DNA of 64,000 nt from Streptomyces sp. CG 926 (GCF_003148825.1 NZ_QGGZ01000007.1:406108-470107), one strand, 5' to 3'. Positions 17,761 to 26,770 are shown, counted from the first letter of the stretch. Notes: generated from the letters alone by a model not told the origin. Program-made: numbers and translations.

Positions 17761-18741
17761 CTACATTTCCTTCACTTCTCCGGCCCCCACGGCCCTCCCC
17801 AGGAGATCCCGCGCGGCCCTGATCCGATCCGTCAGCTCAGGCGGCTCGACCACTTCGAACTCACAACCGATCAGCATGACGTGAATCACCAGAACGTCCA
17901 GGCTCACCGCCCCGGTGCGCAGCAGACAGCTCTGCTCGTCGAGCGGTTCCAGGACTCCGTCGCTCGGCCCGATGATCTGTGCCGCGTCCTGCGCCGAGAC
18001 CTTCAGTCGCACCACCGCGCGGGCCGCGTACGCCCGCTGGGACACGCCCTCGGCGACGTACGCGGCGAGGTCCTCGGCGGGCGGCGGGCGTGGGGTGAAC
18101 CGCGGTCCGTGCGGAGGCCGCGGCTCGATCCGGTCCGCGCGGAAGGTCCGCCACGCCTCCCGGTCCAGGTCCCAGGCCACGAGGTACCAACGCCGCTCGG
18201 TGCACACCAGCCGGTGCGGTTCGACGGTGCGGCGGCTGACGTCGCCCTCGTGGTCGCGGTATCCGAAGCGCAGCCGTTCGCCGTCCCGGCAGACCGAGGC
18301 CAGCTCGGTCAACACCGCCGGGTCCACGGTGGACCGCTGGGCGCCGCGCAGCATCGGTACGGTGAACTCGTTGAGCGCGGACACCCGGCGGCGCAGCCGC
18401 GACGGCAGTACCTGCTCCAGCTTCGCGAGGGCTCGTACGGAGGCCTCCCCGATGCCCTCGACCCCGTTCCCGGCGGCGGTGCGCAGGCCCACGGCGACGG
18501 CCACGGCCTCGTCGTCGTCCAGCAGCAGCGGCGGCAGCTCGGCCCCCGCGCCCAACTGGTAGCCGCCGCCGGTCCCGGGGCTGGCGTTGACCGGATAGCC
18601 GAGCTCCCGCAGCCGGTCGACGTCGCGCCGGACCGTCCGCGCGGTGACCCCGAGGCGGTCGGCGAGGTCGGCCCCGGTCCATTCACGGTGGGCCTGCAGC
18701 AGGGACAGCAGGCGCAGCAGGCGTGCGGAGGTATCGAGCAT
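17761..18741 (-). CDS. WYL-domain transcriptional regulator (YafY/PafC-like)
   Basis: A 326-residue regulator. Residues 1-60 form a DeoR-type winged HTH (GADLADRLGVTARTVRRDVD). A linker is followed by the WYL domain (about 140-215) in which RRWYLVAWDLDREAWRTFRADRI is the core, and a WCX-type C-terminal domain. WYL domains bind nucleic acid or nucleotide ligands and often control DNA-damage or phage-defence genes. ATG 18741 opens the HTH helix directly and lacks a strong SD. The neighbours are not obviously related, so its regulon is unknown. Confidence 0.9.
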   Translation of the reverse strand: MLDTSARLLRLLSLLQAHREWTGADLADRLGVTARTVRRDVDRLRELGYPVNASPGTGGGYQLGAGAELPPLLLDDDEAVAVAVGLRTAAGNGVEGIGEASVRALAKLEQVLPSRLRRRVSALNEFTVPMLRGAQRSTVDPAVLTELASVCRDGERLRFGYRDHEGDVSRRTVEPHRLVCTERRWYLVAWDLDREAWRTFRADRIEPRPPHGPRFTPRPPPAEDLAAYVAEGVSQRAYAARAVVRLKVSAQDAAQIIGPSDGVLEPLDEQSCLLRTGAVSLDVLVIHVMLIGCEFEVVEPPELTDRIRAARDLLGRAVGAGEVKEM

Positions 18742-18793
18742 CCCCAGAGTCTGCCGGCGCGCCGCGGCGGCCCGTGCCGGGAGTGGGCGGGGC

Positions 18794-19348
18794 TCAGCAG
18801 ACCAGCGGGGGTGCCTCGGCGCCGCTGAGTTCGACGAGCGCGCAGAGGGTCTTCACGGAGACCTTCCAGACCCCGTCCTCGAACTCCACGGTCCCCTTGC
18901 TGCCGGGCAGTACCGTCTCGTCGCCGACCTTGAGGTCGTAGGTCACCTCGGCCTCGGTGGGCGAGGTGAAGGTGACGCCGGTGACCTCGACGGAGGTCTT
19001 GGCCGCCTCGGCACCGGCCGAGAACCCGTCCAGCAGCACCGTGAGCAGCTCGCCGTGCTGCAGCAGCTCGGCCTTCTCGTCGGTCGGGGTCTTCGGGTCG
19101 AAGAAGGCGGTCCAGTTCTTCTCGATCTGCTCCTCGGCCGCCTCGGGATCCGCGGGCCCGTCCGCGGCGGGCAGGGCGAGGACCGTGGCGAAGGGCGCGC
19201 GGGGGGCCTCGGTGGCCCCGGCGGGTGAGGACCACCCCACGACCGCCGGTACGGCCAGCAGGACCGCGGCCGCGGCGCAGGCCGTGGCACGTGCGGGTGC
19301 CCGTCGGCGTGCGCGTGGGTGTCTGCTCTGGAGCATCTGGCTCACCAC
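18794..19348 (-). CDS. Secreted Mtb12-like protein
   Basis: A 184-residue secreted protein. A run of Arg residues, then AACAAAAVLLAVPAVVGW, ends at an Ala-rich cleavage site near residue 46. The mature part is about 135 residues with an NTF2-like pattern: an early Glu-rich helix reaching NWTAFFDP, then GELLTVLLDGFSAG and paired strands EVTGVTFTSPTEAEVTYDLKV split over the middle. This resembles the C-terminal domain of mycobacterial low-molecular-weight antigen Mtb12; function unknown. Two Cys near the end could pair. Starts GTG 19348, GTG 19345 and ATG 19336 are all possible. Confidence 0.65.
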   Translation of the reverse strand: MVSQMLQSRHPRARRRAPARATACAAAAVLLAVPAVVGWSSPAGATEAPRAPFATVLALPAADGPADPEAAEEQIEKNWTAFFDPKTPTDEKAELLQHGELLTVLLDGFSAGAEAAKTSVEVTGVTFTSPTEAEVTYDLKVGDETVLPGSKGTVEFEDGVWKVSVKTLCALVELSGAEAPPLVC

Positions 19349-19446
19349 CGGAGTCCGATCGAGCCGTTCGGCCCGTCGTCTCCAGGGTCGACGCCCTCAC
19401 GGCATCGCGCAACGCGCGGCCGGCCCGGACCGTCCGGACTGCCTGG

Positions 19447-20181
19447 TCAGGGGCGTGGTGACGGCGCCGGCGTAACGGGCCCCCCGGTCGGGGTGGTGAC
19501 CGGCGCGGGCTTCGGACCCGGCACCGGGGCCGGCGGCTGCGCGGGTGTCGGCCCGGCCGGGGCCGGCGGCCGGGCGGCGGGCTCCGACGTGGGGACGACC
19601 AGCAGCATGCCCACCACCAGGGCCTCCGGCTTCGGCCCGATCCGCTCCCGGTTCGCCTCGTACAGCGCCCGCCACCCGCCCCGGACGCGGTGCTTGCGGG
19701 CGATCGACACCAGGGTGTCGCCGGTCCGCACCGCGTGCATCCGCCCGGCCAGCCCGTACCGCTTGGAGCACACCGGCCACGCGTTCCAGCCCTGCGAGCC
19801 GAGGACCTCCTCCGCGACGCGGATCTGCTGCACGCGGGTGGCCAGGTCGGCCCGTTCCGCGAACGCCGATCCGCCGAACTCCTCCCAGGTCGGCTGCCAG
19901 AACTGCAGCCCGCCGTAGAAGCCGTTGCCGGTGTTCACCGACCACCGCCCGCCGCTCTCGCAGTCGGCCACGCAGTCCCAGGGCCACTCCCCGCCCGGTC
20001 CGCAGTCCCCCGGCCCGTCGCCGATCACCCCGGGCGAGCCCGGGTACGCCGCCCCGGCCGGTCCGGGCGCCGGTGGCGGCGGAGCCGCGGCCGCCGGGCC
20101 GGGGGGCGGCAGGAGCGCCAGTAAGGCGGCGAGCGCGACGGCGCCGCCGAAAGCGGCCCGACTGGTCCGGTGGTTGGGCAT
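19447..20181 (-). CDS. Rpf-like transglycosylase with LysM domain
   Basis: A 244-residue secreted protein. A signal peptide (residues 1-33) is followed by a Pro/Gly linker and an Rpf (resuscitation-promoting factor) domain at about 62-135: WDCVADCESGGRWSVNTGNG, with the catalytic Glu in CESGG, then FYGGLQFWQPTWEEFGG. A LysM domain (about 148-200, MHAVRTGDTLVSIARKH) binds peptidoglycan. The tail is Pro-rich. Rpf proteins cleave the glycan strand and aid spore germination in Streptomyces. The gene is divergent from a hypothetical gene, with 295 bp between them. ATG 20181 has no strong SD nearby. Confidence 0.92.
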   Translation of the reverse strand: MPNHRTSRAAFGGAVALAALLALLPPPGPAAAAPPPPAPGPAGAAYPGSPGVIGDGPGDCGPGGEWPWDCVADCESGGRWSVNTGNGFYGGLQFWQPTWEEFGGSAFAERADLATRVQQIRVAEEVLGSQGWNAWPVCSKRYGLAGRMHAVRTGDTLVSIARKHRVRGGWRALYEANRERIGPKPEALVVGMLLVVPTSEPAARPPAPAGPTPAQPPAPVPGPKPAPVTTPTGGPVTPAPSPRP

Positions 20182-20476
20182 CGGGTCACGCTACGCAGCC
20201 GTGCGCGGCCTCCTTCGGCCCGCCACGCGGCAGGTCACCGCGCCCACTCGGTCGGCCGACCGCCGACACCGCTCCGAACGACCACACCTGGGCATCAACT
20301 GAGCACAACCAGAAATCAGTTGGCATGAAAGCAAAGCTCCGGTCGGACGGTTCACCCTTCCGGGGGCCAGGTTCGAATCCGTTCCCTCAAATGGCGTGAC
20401 CCCGGCCGTCGCTCGGCCGTTGAGCCCGGCGAGCCGGGAGCCTCCCGGACCCGCACCTATGCCGAGGAGCCACCCC
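20182..20476. other. Long leader region upstream of the Rpf gene
   Basis: A 295-bp divergent region without a credible gene. A block at about 20320-20400 looks constrained: on the minus strand it contains GGGAAC, TTCGAACC and GGGTGAACC. Streptomyces rpf genes are known to be controlled by c-di-AMP (ydaO) riboswitches, but I cannot fit the consensus pairing here. On the plus strand the same block resembles a tRNA T arm by chance. Confidence 0.35.
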
Positions 20477-21286
20477 GTGCCGCGCATGCTCGACGTCAGT
20501 GATGAGGTACGTGCCGAGATCGGTGACGAAGAAGCCGACAGGCTGCTCGTCGGCGAGGACGCGCCGCGCAGTTACGACTGCACCTCCTGCCGCACCCCGG
20601 GCGACCCCGAGAACGACCGCACCAGCACGGTGCTGTTCGTCGGCGAGGAGACCGCCGTCCTCGCCTTCGCCCACGCCACGTGCATCCCCTCGCAGGTGGT
20701 CTCGGTCTCCGAGGAGCAGCTCCAGGGCGCCGTCCGCAGCATCACCGGCGACAGCCCGGCCGGCGCCGGCGGCCCCGGTGTCGCCCCGCAGAACGTCTCC
20801 GGCGGCCAGGCCGTCCTCGGCATCACCAGCGGCCTGATCCTGATCGCCGGGGAGCTGCACCCCGCCCTGGTCGTCGAGCCGACCGCGCCCATCGCCCGCC
20901 CCGGCAGCGACGGCCCCGGCGACGACTTCCTGCCGCTCCTGATCGAGCAGGGCTTCATCCCGGTCACCGACACCTCCGAGGTCCCCACCGTCCTCGGCGG
21001 TTGGTCGGTCCTGCTCGCCGCGGGCCAGCTGCACGCCGTGCTGCAGCCGGGCAACGACGGTGGCGGTCAGGTCGCCTGGTGGCAGGCGCACCAGGCGCTG
21101 TCGGTCACCGACGGCTGGCGGGCCGCCGTCAACAAGACCCAGCGCGTGCTCATCTACGCCGCCCCGGTCGGTTCCATCGGCCAGCAGCCCCGCGAGGACC
21201 TGCTGCGCGACGCGCTGGACAAGGCCGCCGCCGCGGGCAAGCTCGTGGCCGCCGCGATGCCGCTGGCGGGTACGCCCGGCGCCTGA
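20477..21286 (+). CDS. Conserved hypothetical actinobacterial protein
   Basis: A 269-residue soluble protein of unknown function. It has an early YDCTSCRTPG segment with two Cys, followed by STVLFVGEETAVLAFAHATC, a middle Gly-rich stretch, and later strands such as LILIAGELHPALVVEP and WSVLLAAGQLHAVL that look like a duplicated beta unit. No catalytic motif is recognised. GTG 20477 is preceded by GAGGAG at 7 nt; ATG 20486 is the other option. From memory, homologues sit at this place beside der in other Streptomyces. Confidence 0.75.
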   Translation: MPRMLDVSDEVRAEIGDEEADRLLVGEDAPRSYDCTSCRTPGDPENDRTSTVLFVGEETAVLAFAHATCIPSQVVSVSEEQLQGAVRSITGDSPAGAGGPGVAPQNVSGGQAVLGITSGLILIAGELHPALVVEPTAPIARPGSDGPGDDFLPLLIEQGFIPVTDTSEVPTVLGGWSVLLAAGQLHAVLQPGNDGGGQVAWWQAHQALSVTDGWRAAVNKTQRVLIYAAPVGSIGQQPREDLLRDALDKAAAAGKLVAAAMPLAGTPGA

Positions 21287-21494
21287 TCCAGCCGGTACGG
21301 AGACGGCCGCCCAGCCCCCTGCCGAGGGGGCCGGGCGGCGTGCGCCGGGGGTGTGCGGTCCGTCCCGCACACCCCCGGCGATCTGTGTTTCCGACCCTGT
21401 CACCCCGCATCCGCAGAGCGCCGGTTTCGTTGGCTGGTACGTGCATTCATACGACTCCTCCCGCGCCCCGTCCCATCCGAGCACCGTCCCCGCG

Positions 21495-21857
21495 ATGCGT
21501 CCCGCACGGGACCGGGACCCTTCTCCGGCCGTCTCGCACACCCCGATCTACGACACGCTGTACTCGGAGTACCTGCGCGCCTTCAGGGCGCTGCCGGGCG
21601 ACCGCAGCGGCGAGGAGGACCACGGCTTCACGGCCTTCTCCTACGGGGGCTCGTACACGAGCGGCACGTCGTACGGCAGCGGTTGGAACGGCTCCGCGTG
21701 GCAGCGCGTCGACGGCTGGCAGCCCTCGTACACCCCGCAGCCGCAGCCGGCGTACTCGTACGCGGGCAACCCCGCATACGCCGACGGGCGGCAGCACCAG
21801 ACCGGGATGACACACATCCCGGCGGCCCTGCCGCCCGCTCCGCGCCGGGGCTACTGA
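21495..21857 (+). CDS. Small Tyr/Gly/Ser-rich hypothetical protein
   Basis: A 120-residue protein that I do not recognise. It contains HTPIYDTLYSEYLRAFRALPGD, which looks like a short amphipathic helix, then a low-complexity region rich in Tyr, Gly, Ser and Pro (SYGGSYTSGTSYGSG, TPQPQPAYSYAG). No membrane helix or signal is seen. The frame shows the GC3 bias expected of a real gene. No good SD precedes ATG 21495; the frame is open upstream and a GTG at about 21441 is possible. It is convergent with der. Confidence 0.6.
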   Translation: MRPARDRDPSPAVSHTPIYDTLYSEYLRAFRALPGDRSGEEDHGFTAFSYGGSYTSGTSYGSGWNGSAWQRVDGWQPSYTPQPQPAYSYAGNPAYADGRQHQTGMTHIPAALPPAPRRGY

Positions 21858-21891
21858 CCCCGCCGAGTGCGCCGGAGTCCTCGCCCTGCTG

Positions 21892-23355
21892 CTACTTCTT
21901 CTTCTTGTACTGGGCGCCGCGCTTCTCGCGCACCCGTACCGAGATGTGGATCGGGGTGCCCTCGAAGCCGAACTCCTCGCGCAGGCGGCGCTCGATGAAG
22001 CGCCGGTAGCCGTGCTCCAGGAAGCCGGAGGCGAAGAGGACGAACCGCGGCGGCTTGCTGCCCGCCTGGGTACCGAACAGGATGCGGGGCTGCTTGCCGC
22101 CACGGATCGGGTGCGGGTGGGCGGCGACGACCTCACCGAGGAAGGCGTTCAGCCGGCCGGTGGGGACGCGCGTCTCCCAGCCCGCCAGGGCCGTCTCGAT
22201 CGCCGGGACCAGCTTCTCCATGTGACGGCCGGTGAGCGCCGAGACGTTCACCCGGGGCGCCCACGAGACCTGCTGCATCTCGGTCTCGATCTCGCGCTCG
22301 AGGTAGTAGCGGCGCTCCTCGTCGAGCTCGTCCCACTTGTTGTAGGCGACCACGATCGCGCGGCCCGCCTCGACGGCCATCGTGATGATGCGCTGGTCCT
22401 GGACGCTGATGGTCTCGGTGGTGTCGATGAGGATCACCGCGACCTCCGCCTTCTCGACGGCGGCGGCCGTGCGCAGGGAGGCGTAGTAGTCGGCGCCCTG
22501 CTGCAGGTGGACCTTCTTGCGGATACCGGCGGTGTCGACGAACTTCCAGGTGATGCCACCGAGTTCGATGAGCTCGTCGACCGGGTCGCGGGTGGTGCCG
22601 GCCAGCTCGTTGACGACGACGCGGTCCTCCTTCGCCACCTTGTTCAGGAGCGAGGACTTGCCGACGTTCGGGCGGCCGATGAGCGCGATGCGGCGCGGGC
22701 CGCCGGGGGCGGCGCCGCCGAAGGTCTGCTCGGGGGCCTCGGGCAGGGCCTCCAGGACGGCGTCGAGCATGTCACCGGTGCCGCGGCCGTGCAGCGAGGA
22801 GACCGGGTGCGGCATGCCGAGGCCCAGCGACCACAGGGAGGCCGCGTCGGACTCGCCGCTCTGGCCGTCGACCTTGTTGGCGCACAGCACGACGGGCTTG
22901 CCCGCCTTGCGCAGCAGCCGGACGACGGCCTCGTCGGTGTCGGTGGCGCCGACCTTGGAGTCGACGACGAAGACGACCGCGTCGGCGGCCTCGATGGCGT
23001 ACTCGGCCTGGGCGGCGACGGAGGCGTCGATGCCGAGGACGTCCTGCTCCCAGCCGCCGGTGTCGACGACCTTGAAGCGGCGGCCGGCCCATTCGGCCTC
23101 GTACGTGACGCGGTCGCGGGTGACGCCGGGCTTGTCCTCGACGACCGCTTCGCGGCGGCCGATGATCCGGTTCACCAGGGTCGACTTGCCGACATTGGGG
23201 CGGCCGACGACGGCGAGGACGGGAAGCGGGCCGTGACCGGCCTCCTCGATCGCGCCTTCGACCTCTTCGATGTCGAAGCCCTCTTCCGCGGCGAGCTCCA
23301 TGAACTCCGCGTACTCGGCGTCGCCAAGTGCTCCGTGGTCGTGCTGGTCGTTCAT
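21892..23355 (-). CDS. der: Ribosome biogenesis GTPase Der (EngA)
   Basis: A 487-residue protein with two tandem GTPase domains. The first has GRPNVGKS at 51-58 and DTGGWE; the second has GRPNVGKSSL near residue 225, DTAGIRKK and NKWD. The C-terminal KH-like domain (about 390-487) ends in a Lys-rich tail, KKKK. Der binds 50S subunits and is needed for their assembly. An acidic N-terminal extension of about 45 residues is usual in actinobacteria. ATG 23355 is preceded by GAGGAAC at about 8 nt. The gene is third in the cmk, plsC, der series, 75 bp after plsC. Confidence 0.97.
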   Translation of the reverse strand: MNDQHDHGALGDAEYAEFMELAAEEGFDIEEVEGAIEEAGHGPLPVLAVVGRPNVGKSTLVNRIIGRREAVVEDKPGVTRDRVTYEAEWAGRRFKVVDTGGWEQDVLGIDASVAAQAEYAIEAADAVVFVVDSKVGATDTDEAVVRLLRKAGKPVVLCANKVDGQSGESDAASLWSLGLGMPHPVSSLHGRGTGDMLDAVLEALPEAPEQTFGGAAPGGPRRIALIGRPNVGKSSLLNKVAKEDRVVVNELAGTTRDPVDELIELGGITWKFVDTAGIRKKVHLQQGADYYASLRTAAAVEKAEVAVILIDTTETISVQDQRIITMAVEAGRAIVVAYNKWDELDEERRYYLEREIETEMQQVSWAPRVNVSALTGRHMEKLVPAIETALAGWETRVPTGRLNAFLGEVVAAHPHPIRGGKQPRILFGTQAGSKPPRFVLFASGFLEHGYRRFIERRLREEFGFEGTPIHISVRVREKRGAQYKKKK

Positions 23356-23430
23356 GAAGTCCGTTCCTCGTCGTTCGTGGTGGTCGGTGGTACCCGCGCA
23401 GCGCGGTTCCACTACTGGTTCAAGTCTCGC

Positions 23431-24078
23431 TCAGCGCCCGGTCAGGCGCTTGGCATCGGCCAGGTGGGCGGTCAGCCGGTCCTGGATGCGTACGGTGGCC
23501 TGGTCCAGGGCGGTACGGGTACGGCGGCCACTGCCGTCGCCCGCGTCGAAGGCCGAGCCGAAGACGACGTCGACCCGGCTCTTGAGGGCCGGCAGGCCCT
23601 TGACGACCCGCCCCGGGGTGTCCCCGCTGCCCAGCACGGCCACGGGGACGATGGGTGCGCCGCTACGGACCGCGAAGTACGCGAGGCCCGCGCGCAGCGA
23701 GGCGAAGTCGCCCTCGCCCCGGGTGCCCTCGGGAAATATCCCCAGGGCTCCTCCATTGTCGAGCACGCCGAGGGCGCGGCCTATCGCCGTCCGGTCGGGG
23801 CCGCCGCGGTCGACCTTGACCTGCCCGATCCCGTCGAGGAAGGGGCCGAGCGGGCCCACGTACGCTTCCTTCTTGATCAGGAAGTGCAGCGGCCGGGGCG
23901 CGGTGCCCATGACCATGGGGCCGTCGATGTTGTGCGAGTGGTTCACCGCGAGGATGACGGGGCCCGAGGCGGGCACCTTCCAGGCCCCCAGTACGCGCGG
24001 CTTCCAGAGCCCGTACATGAGCCCGATGCCGATGCGCCTACCGACCGCCGCACCCTTGAGGGAGGGCGCTTGGCTCAC
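23431..24078 (-). CDS. 1-acyl-sn-glycerol-3-phosphate acyltransferase (PlsC-like)
   Basis: A 215-residue membrane-associated acyltransferase. Its four family blocks are seen: NHSHNIDGP (HX4D catalytic motif), a KKEAYVGPLGPFLDGIG segment, GIFPEGTRG, and the later APIVPVAVLG strand. It should transfer an acyl chain to lysophosphatidic acid or a similar lysolipid. The GTG start at 24078 overlaps the cmk stop as GTGA, so the two genes are translationally coupled. The cmk-plsC-der order is common in actinobacteria. Confidence 0.92.
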   Translation of the reverse strand: MSQAPSLKGAAVGRRIGIGLMYGLWKPRVLGAWKVPASGPVILAVNHSHNIDGPMVMGTAPRPLHFLIKKEAYVGPLGPFLDGIGQVKVDRGGPDRTAIGRALGVLDNGGALGIFPEGTRGEGDFASLRAGLAYFAVRSGAPIVPVAVLGSGDTPGRVVKGLPALKSRVDVVFGSAFDAGDGSGRRTRTALDQATVRIQDRLTAHLADAKRLTGR

Positions 24079-24782
24079 TTGCGGCCCGCCCGCTTCTCTT
24101 CCACCAGCGTCACGACGCATTCGATCACCTGGTCGAGCGTGAGCTCGGTGGTGTCCACCTCGACGGCGTCGTCGGCCTTGGCCAGCGGGGAGGTCTTGCG
24201 GCCGGAGTCGGCCGCGTCGCGCTTGATCAGCGCCTCCTTGGTGGCCGCGAGGTCGGCGGCCTCCTTGCCGCGGAGCTCGCCGCTGCGCCGGGCGGCGCGC
24301 GCCTCGGCGGAAGCGGTCAGGAAGACCTTGAGGTCGGCGTCGGGCAGGACGGTGGTGCCGATGTCCCGGCCCTCGACGACGATCCCGTCGGCCTCCTGGG
24401 CCGCCTCGGCGGCGATGGAGCGTTGCAGGTCGGTGATCAGGGTGCGCACCTCGGGGACGGCGCTGACGGCGCTGACCTTCGAGGTGACCTCCTGGGTCCG
24501 GATGGGACCGGCGGCGTCGAGGCCGTCCACGGTGATGGTGGGGGCGGCCGGATCGGTGCCGGACACGATGGTGGGCTTGCCGGCGGCGATCGCGATGGCC
24601 TGCGGGTCGTCGGTGTCGACGCCGTTGGTGATCATCCACCAGGTGATGGCCCGGTACTGGGCGCCGGTGTCCAGGTAGCGCAGCCCGAGCTTGGCGGCCA
24701 CGGCCTTGGAGGTGCTGGACTTGCCCGTGCCGGAGGGACCGTCGATGGCGACGATCACGGCGGACGGAGCTGCGGTTTCCAC
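24075..24782 (-). CDS. cmk: (d)CMP kinase
   Basis: A 235-residue enzyme that phosphorylates CMP and dCMP with ATP. Residues 9-24 hold the P-loop (AIDGPSGTGKSSTSK); LRYLDTGAQYRAITW is the CMP-side motif, where most homologues have DTGAMYRA; VVEGRDIGT and FLTASAEARAARR (lid) follow. Length is normal. GTG 24782 is preceded by GGAAGG. The stop overlaps the next start. It is separated from tyrA by a 192-bp region with GC-rich repeats. Confidence 0.97.
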   Translation of the reverse strand: METAAPSAVIVAIDGPSGTGKSSTSKAVAAKLGLRYLDTGAQYRAITWWMITNGVDTDDPQAIAIAAGKPTIVSGTDPAAPTITVDGLDAAGPIRTQEVTSKVSAVSAVPEVRTLITDLQRSIAAEAAQEADGIVVEGRDIGTTVLPDADLKVFLTASAEARAARRSGELRGKEAADLAATKEALIKRDAADSGRKTSPLAKADDAVEVDTTELTLDQVIECVVTLVEEKRAGRK

Positions 24783-24889
24783 GGTGCGGGCACCTTCCTG
24801 GTTGCGCGTACGTGTCCGGGCGCGGCAAAGCGCCCCTCCCCAAGGTTACCGGCCCCGGACGGCCCCCGTCCCCGCCGTGCGTCCTGGGG

Positions 24890-24974
24890 GCCGGCGGCCC
24901 CTCTCCGCCGCCCCTCGCCCGCCGCTCTCCGCCGCCCCTCGCCCGCCCCTCGCCGCCGCTCGCCCGCCGCTCCC
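24890..24974. repeat. GC-rich imperfect tandem repeat before cmk
   Basis: The stretch consists of repeated CCGCCGCCCCTCGCCCG and CGCTC units, including two near-identical copies of TCTCCGCCGCCCCTCGCCCG. It contains almost no A. It lies between the tyrA stop and the cmk start, on the side that carries the cmk promoter or leader. Confidence 0.7.
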
Positions 24975-26063
24975 CTACTGCTGGCGCAGCGCCCAGCCCC
25001 GCTCGCGCAGCTCGGCGGTCAGGCCGGCCACCGCCCGCGGTTCCACCATGAGCTGGACGAGGCCGGCCTGCTGGCCCGTCGCGTGCTCGATCCGGACGTC
25101 CTCGATGTTGACCCCGGCCCGGCCGGCGTCGGCGAAGATCCGGGCCAGTTCACCGGGCTGGTCGCTGATGAGGACGGCCACCGTCTCGTAGACCGTGGGT
25201 GCCGCGCCGTGCTTGCCGGGGACCCGGACGCGGCCGGCGTTGCCCCGGCGCAGCACGTCCTCGATGCCGGCGGCGCCGCCGCGCCGCTTCTCCACGTCGG
25301 CGGACTGCAGGCCCCGTAGGGCTTCCACGGTCTCCTCCAGGTCGGCGGCGATCCCGGCGAGGACGTCGGCCACCGGTCCCGGGTTGGCCGACAGGATCTC
25401 CACCCACATCCGCGGGTCGGAGGCGGCGATCCGGGTCACGTCGCGGATGCCCTGCCCGCAGAGCCGTACCGCCGTCTCGTCGGCCTCCTCCAGCCGGGCC
25501 GCGACCATGCTGGAGACCAGCTGGGGGGTGTGAGAGACGAGGGCCACCGCGCGGTCGTGGGCGTCGGCGTCCATCACCACCGGTACGGCGCGGGAGAGGG
25601 CCACCAGCTCCAGCGCGAGGTTGAGCACCTCGTGGTCGGTGTCCCGGGTGGGGGTCAGCACCCACGGGCGGCCCTCGAAGAGGTCGGCGGTGGCGGCGAG
25701 CGGCCCGGACTGCTCCTTGCCGGCCATCGGGTGCGTGCCGATGTAGGCGGTGACGTCCACGCCGAGCGCCGCCAGCTCCCGCCGCGGTCCGCCCTTGACG
25801 CTGGCCACGTCCACGTAGGCGCGCGCGACGTCGCGCCCGATCAGGTCGGCCAGGGTCGCGGCCACGTGGGCCGGCGGTACGGCGACGATCGCGAGGTCGA
25901 CCTGCTCCCGCGCGGGCTCGTCGGTGCCGGCCCCGAGGGCGGCCGCCGTACGGGCCCGGTCCGGGTCGTGGTCGGCGAGGTGGACGGTGATGCCCCGGGC
26001 GGACAGGGCGAGCGCCGCGGAGGTGCCGATCAGTCCGGTTCCGATGACGACGGCGGTTCTCAC
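24975..26063 (-). CDS. tyrA: Prephenate dehydrogenase with C-terminal ACT domain
   Basis: A 362-residue enzyme of tyrosine biosynthesis that oxidatively decarboxylates prephenate to 4-hydroxyphenylpyruvate using NAD(P). Residues 1-30 hold the dinucleotide motif GTGLIGTS; DVASVKGG and YIGTHPMAGKEQSG (catalytic His) follow. Residues about 290-362 form an ACT domain (VAVLISDQPGELARIFADAG) that probably senses tyrosine. GTG 26063 starts directly at the Rossmann strand. Genes downstream on the same strand are cmk, plsC and der. Confidence 0.96.
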   Translation of the reverse strand: MRTAVVIGTGLIGTSAALALSARGITVHLADHDPDRARTAAALGAGTDEPAREQVDLAIVAVPPAHVAATLADLIGRDVARAYVDVASVKGGPRRELAALGVDVTAYIGTHPMAGKEQSGPLAATADLFEGRPWVLTPTRDTDHEVLNLALELVALSRAVPVVMDADAHDRAVALVSHTPQLVSSMVAARLEEADETAVRLCGQGIRDVTRIAASDPRMWVEILSANPGPVADVLAGIAADLEETVEALRGLQSADVEKRRGGAAGIEDVLRRGNAGRVRVPGKHGAAPTVYETVAVLISDQPGELARIFADAGRAGVNIEDVRIEHATGQQAGLVQLMVEPRAVAGLTAELRERGWALRQQ

Positions 26064-26195
26064 GAGGCACTCCCAGGGGACGAAAAGGCGAGCTGACGGA
26101 CTGTCCGGCCAGGGTATCCAGCACCCGCGGCACGAGGGCCCGACCGCCCATCCCGTGGGACGGCGGCCGGGCCCTGGTGCGCCGCTGCCGGACGG

Positions 26196-26633
26196 TCAGA
26201 GGTTCTGCGCCCGGATGATCTCCTCCAGCGAGCCGGTCGGGAGCTGCCCTTGCGGGCTCAGCTTGTCGACGGCCGTCGGCAGTGCCCGGGCGATCTCGTC
26301 GGCGGCCTCCTGCGGGCTGACGCCGGCCTGCGCGGCCGCCTTCTGCAGGGCCTCGTCGGGCAGCGCCTCGGCGATCTGGGCGCCGCTGACGGACTGGTTG
26401 TCACCGGTGCCGATCCAGGACTGGGCCTGGTCGGCGAGGCCCGACTTGGTCAGCATGTCCAGCAGCCCGCCGAGCGGGTTGCTCCCGCCGGCCTGGGAGC
26501 CGCCGGCCCCGCCCATGAGGGCGCCGAGCAGCGCGCCGAGGATGTTGCCGCCACCGGCGCCGCCGCTCCCGCCCTGGCCGCCGCTCCCGCCGAGGAGGCC
26601 GCCGAGAAGAGAGCCGAGGTCGTTACCCGCCAT
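26196..26633 (-). CDS. YidB-like (DUF937) protein
   Basis: A 145-residue protein. The N-terminal half is Gly/Leu-rich (LGSLLGGLLGGSGGQGGSGG and further GALLGALMGG repeats). The C-terminal half is the YidB/DUF937 helical domain: SWIGTGDNQSVSGAQIAEAL, then AAAQAGVSPQEAADEIARALP. The function is unknown; a toxin-inhibitor or structural role has been suggested for the family. AAAGG lies 7 nt before ATG 26633, which favours it over ATG 26639. It is divergent from the DUF952 gene. Confidence 0.88.
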   Translation of the reverse strand: MAGNDLGSLLGGLLGGSGGQGGSGGAGGGNILGALLGALMGGAGGSQAGGSNPLGGLLDMLTKSGLADQAQSWIGTGDNQSVSGAQIAEALPDEALQKAAAQAGVSPQEAADEIARALPTAVDKLSPQGQLPTGSLEEIIRAQNL

Positions 26634-26770
26634 CGTCATGCCTTTCGCAGAGGGGCCGGGCCGCGCGGAGTGCTGCGTACCCGGCTTCGAGACACGGTCA
26701 ATGTCACTCATGGTCGACAGTGCCGCCACCTGGCGCACACGTCCGCGCCCGCTGCTGTAGAACGATCCGC

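Noticed and set aside
20320..20400. tRNA-like GGTTCGAATCC on the plus strand
   Set aside because: The flanking bases do not make a T stem (CCAGG against CCGTT), and no acceptor, D or anticodon arms can be drawn.
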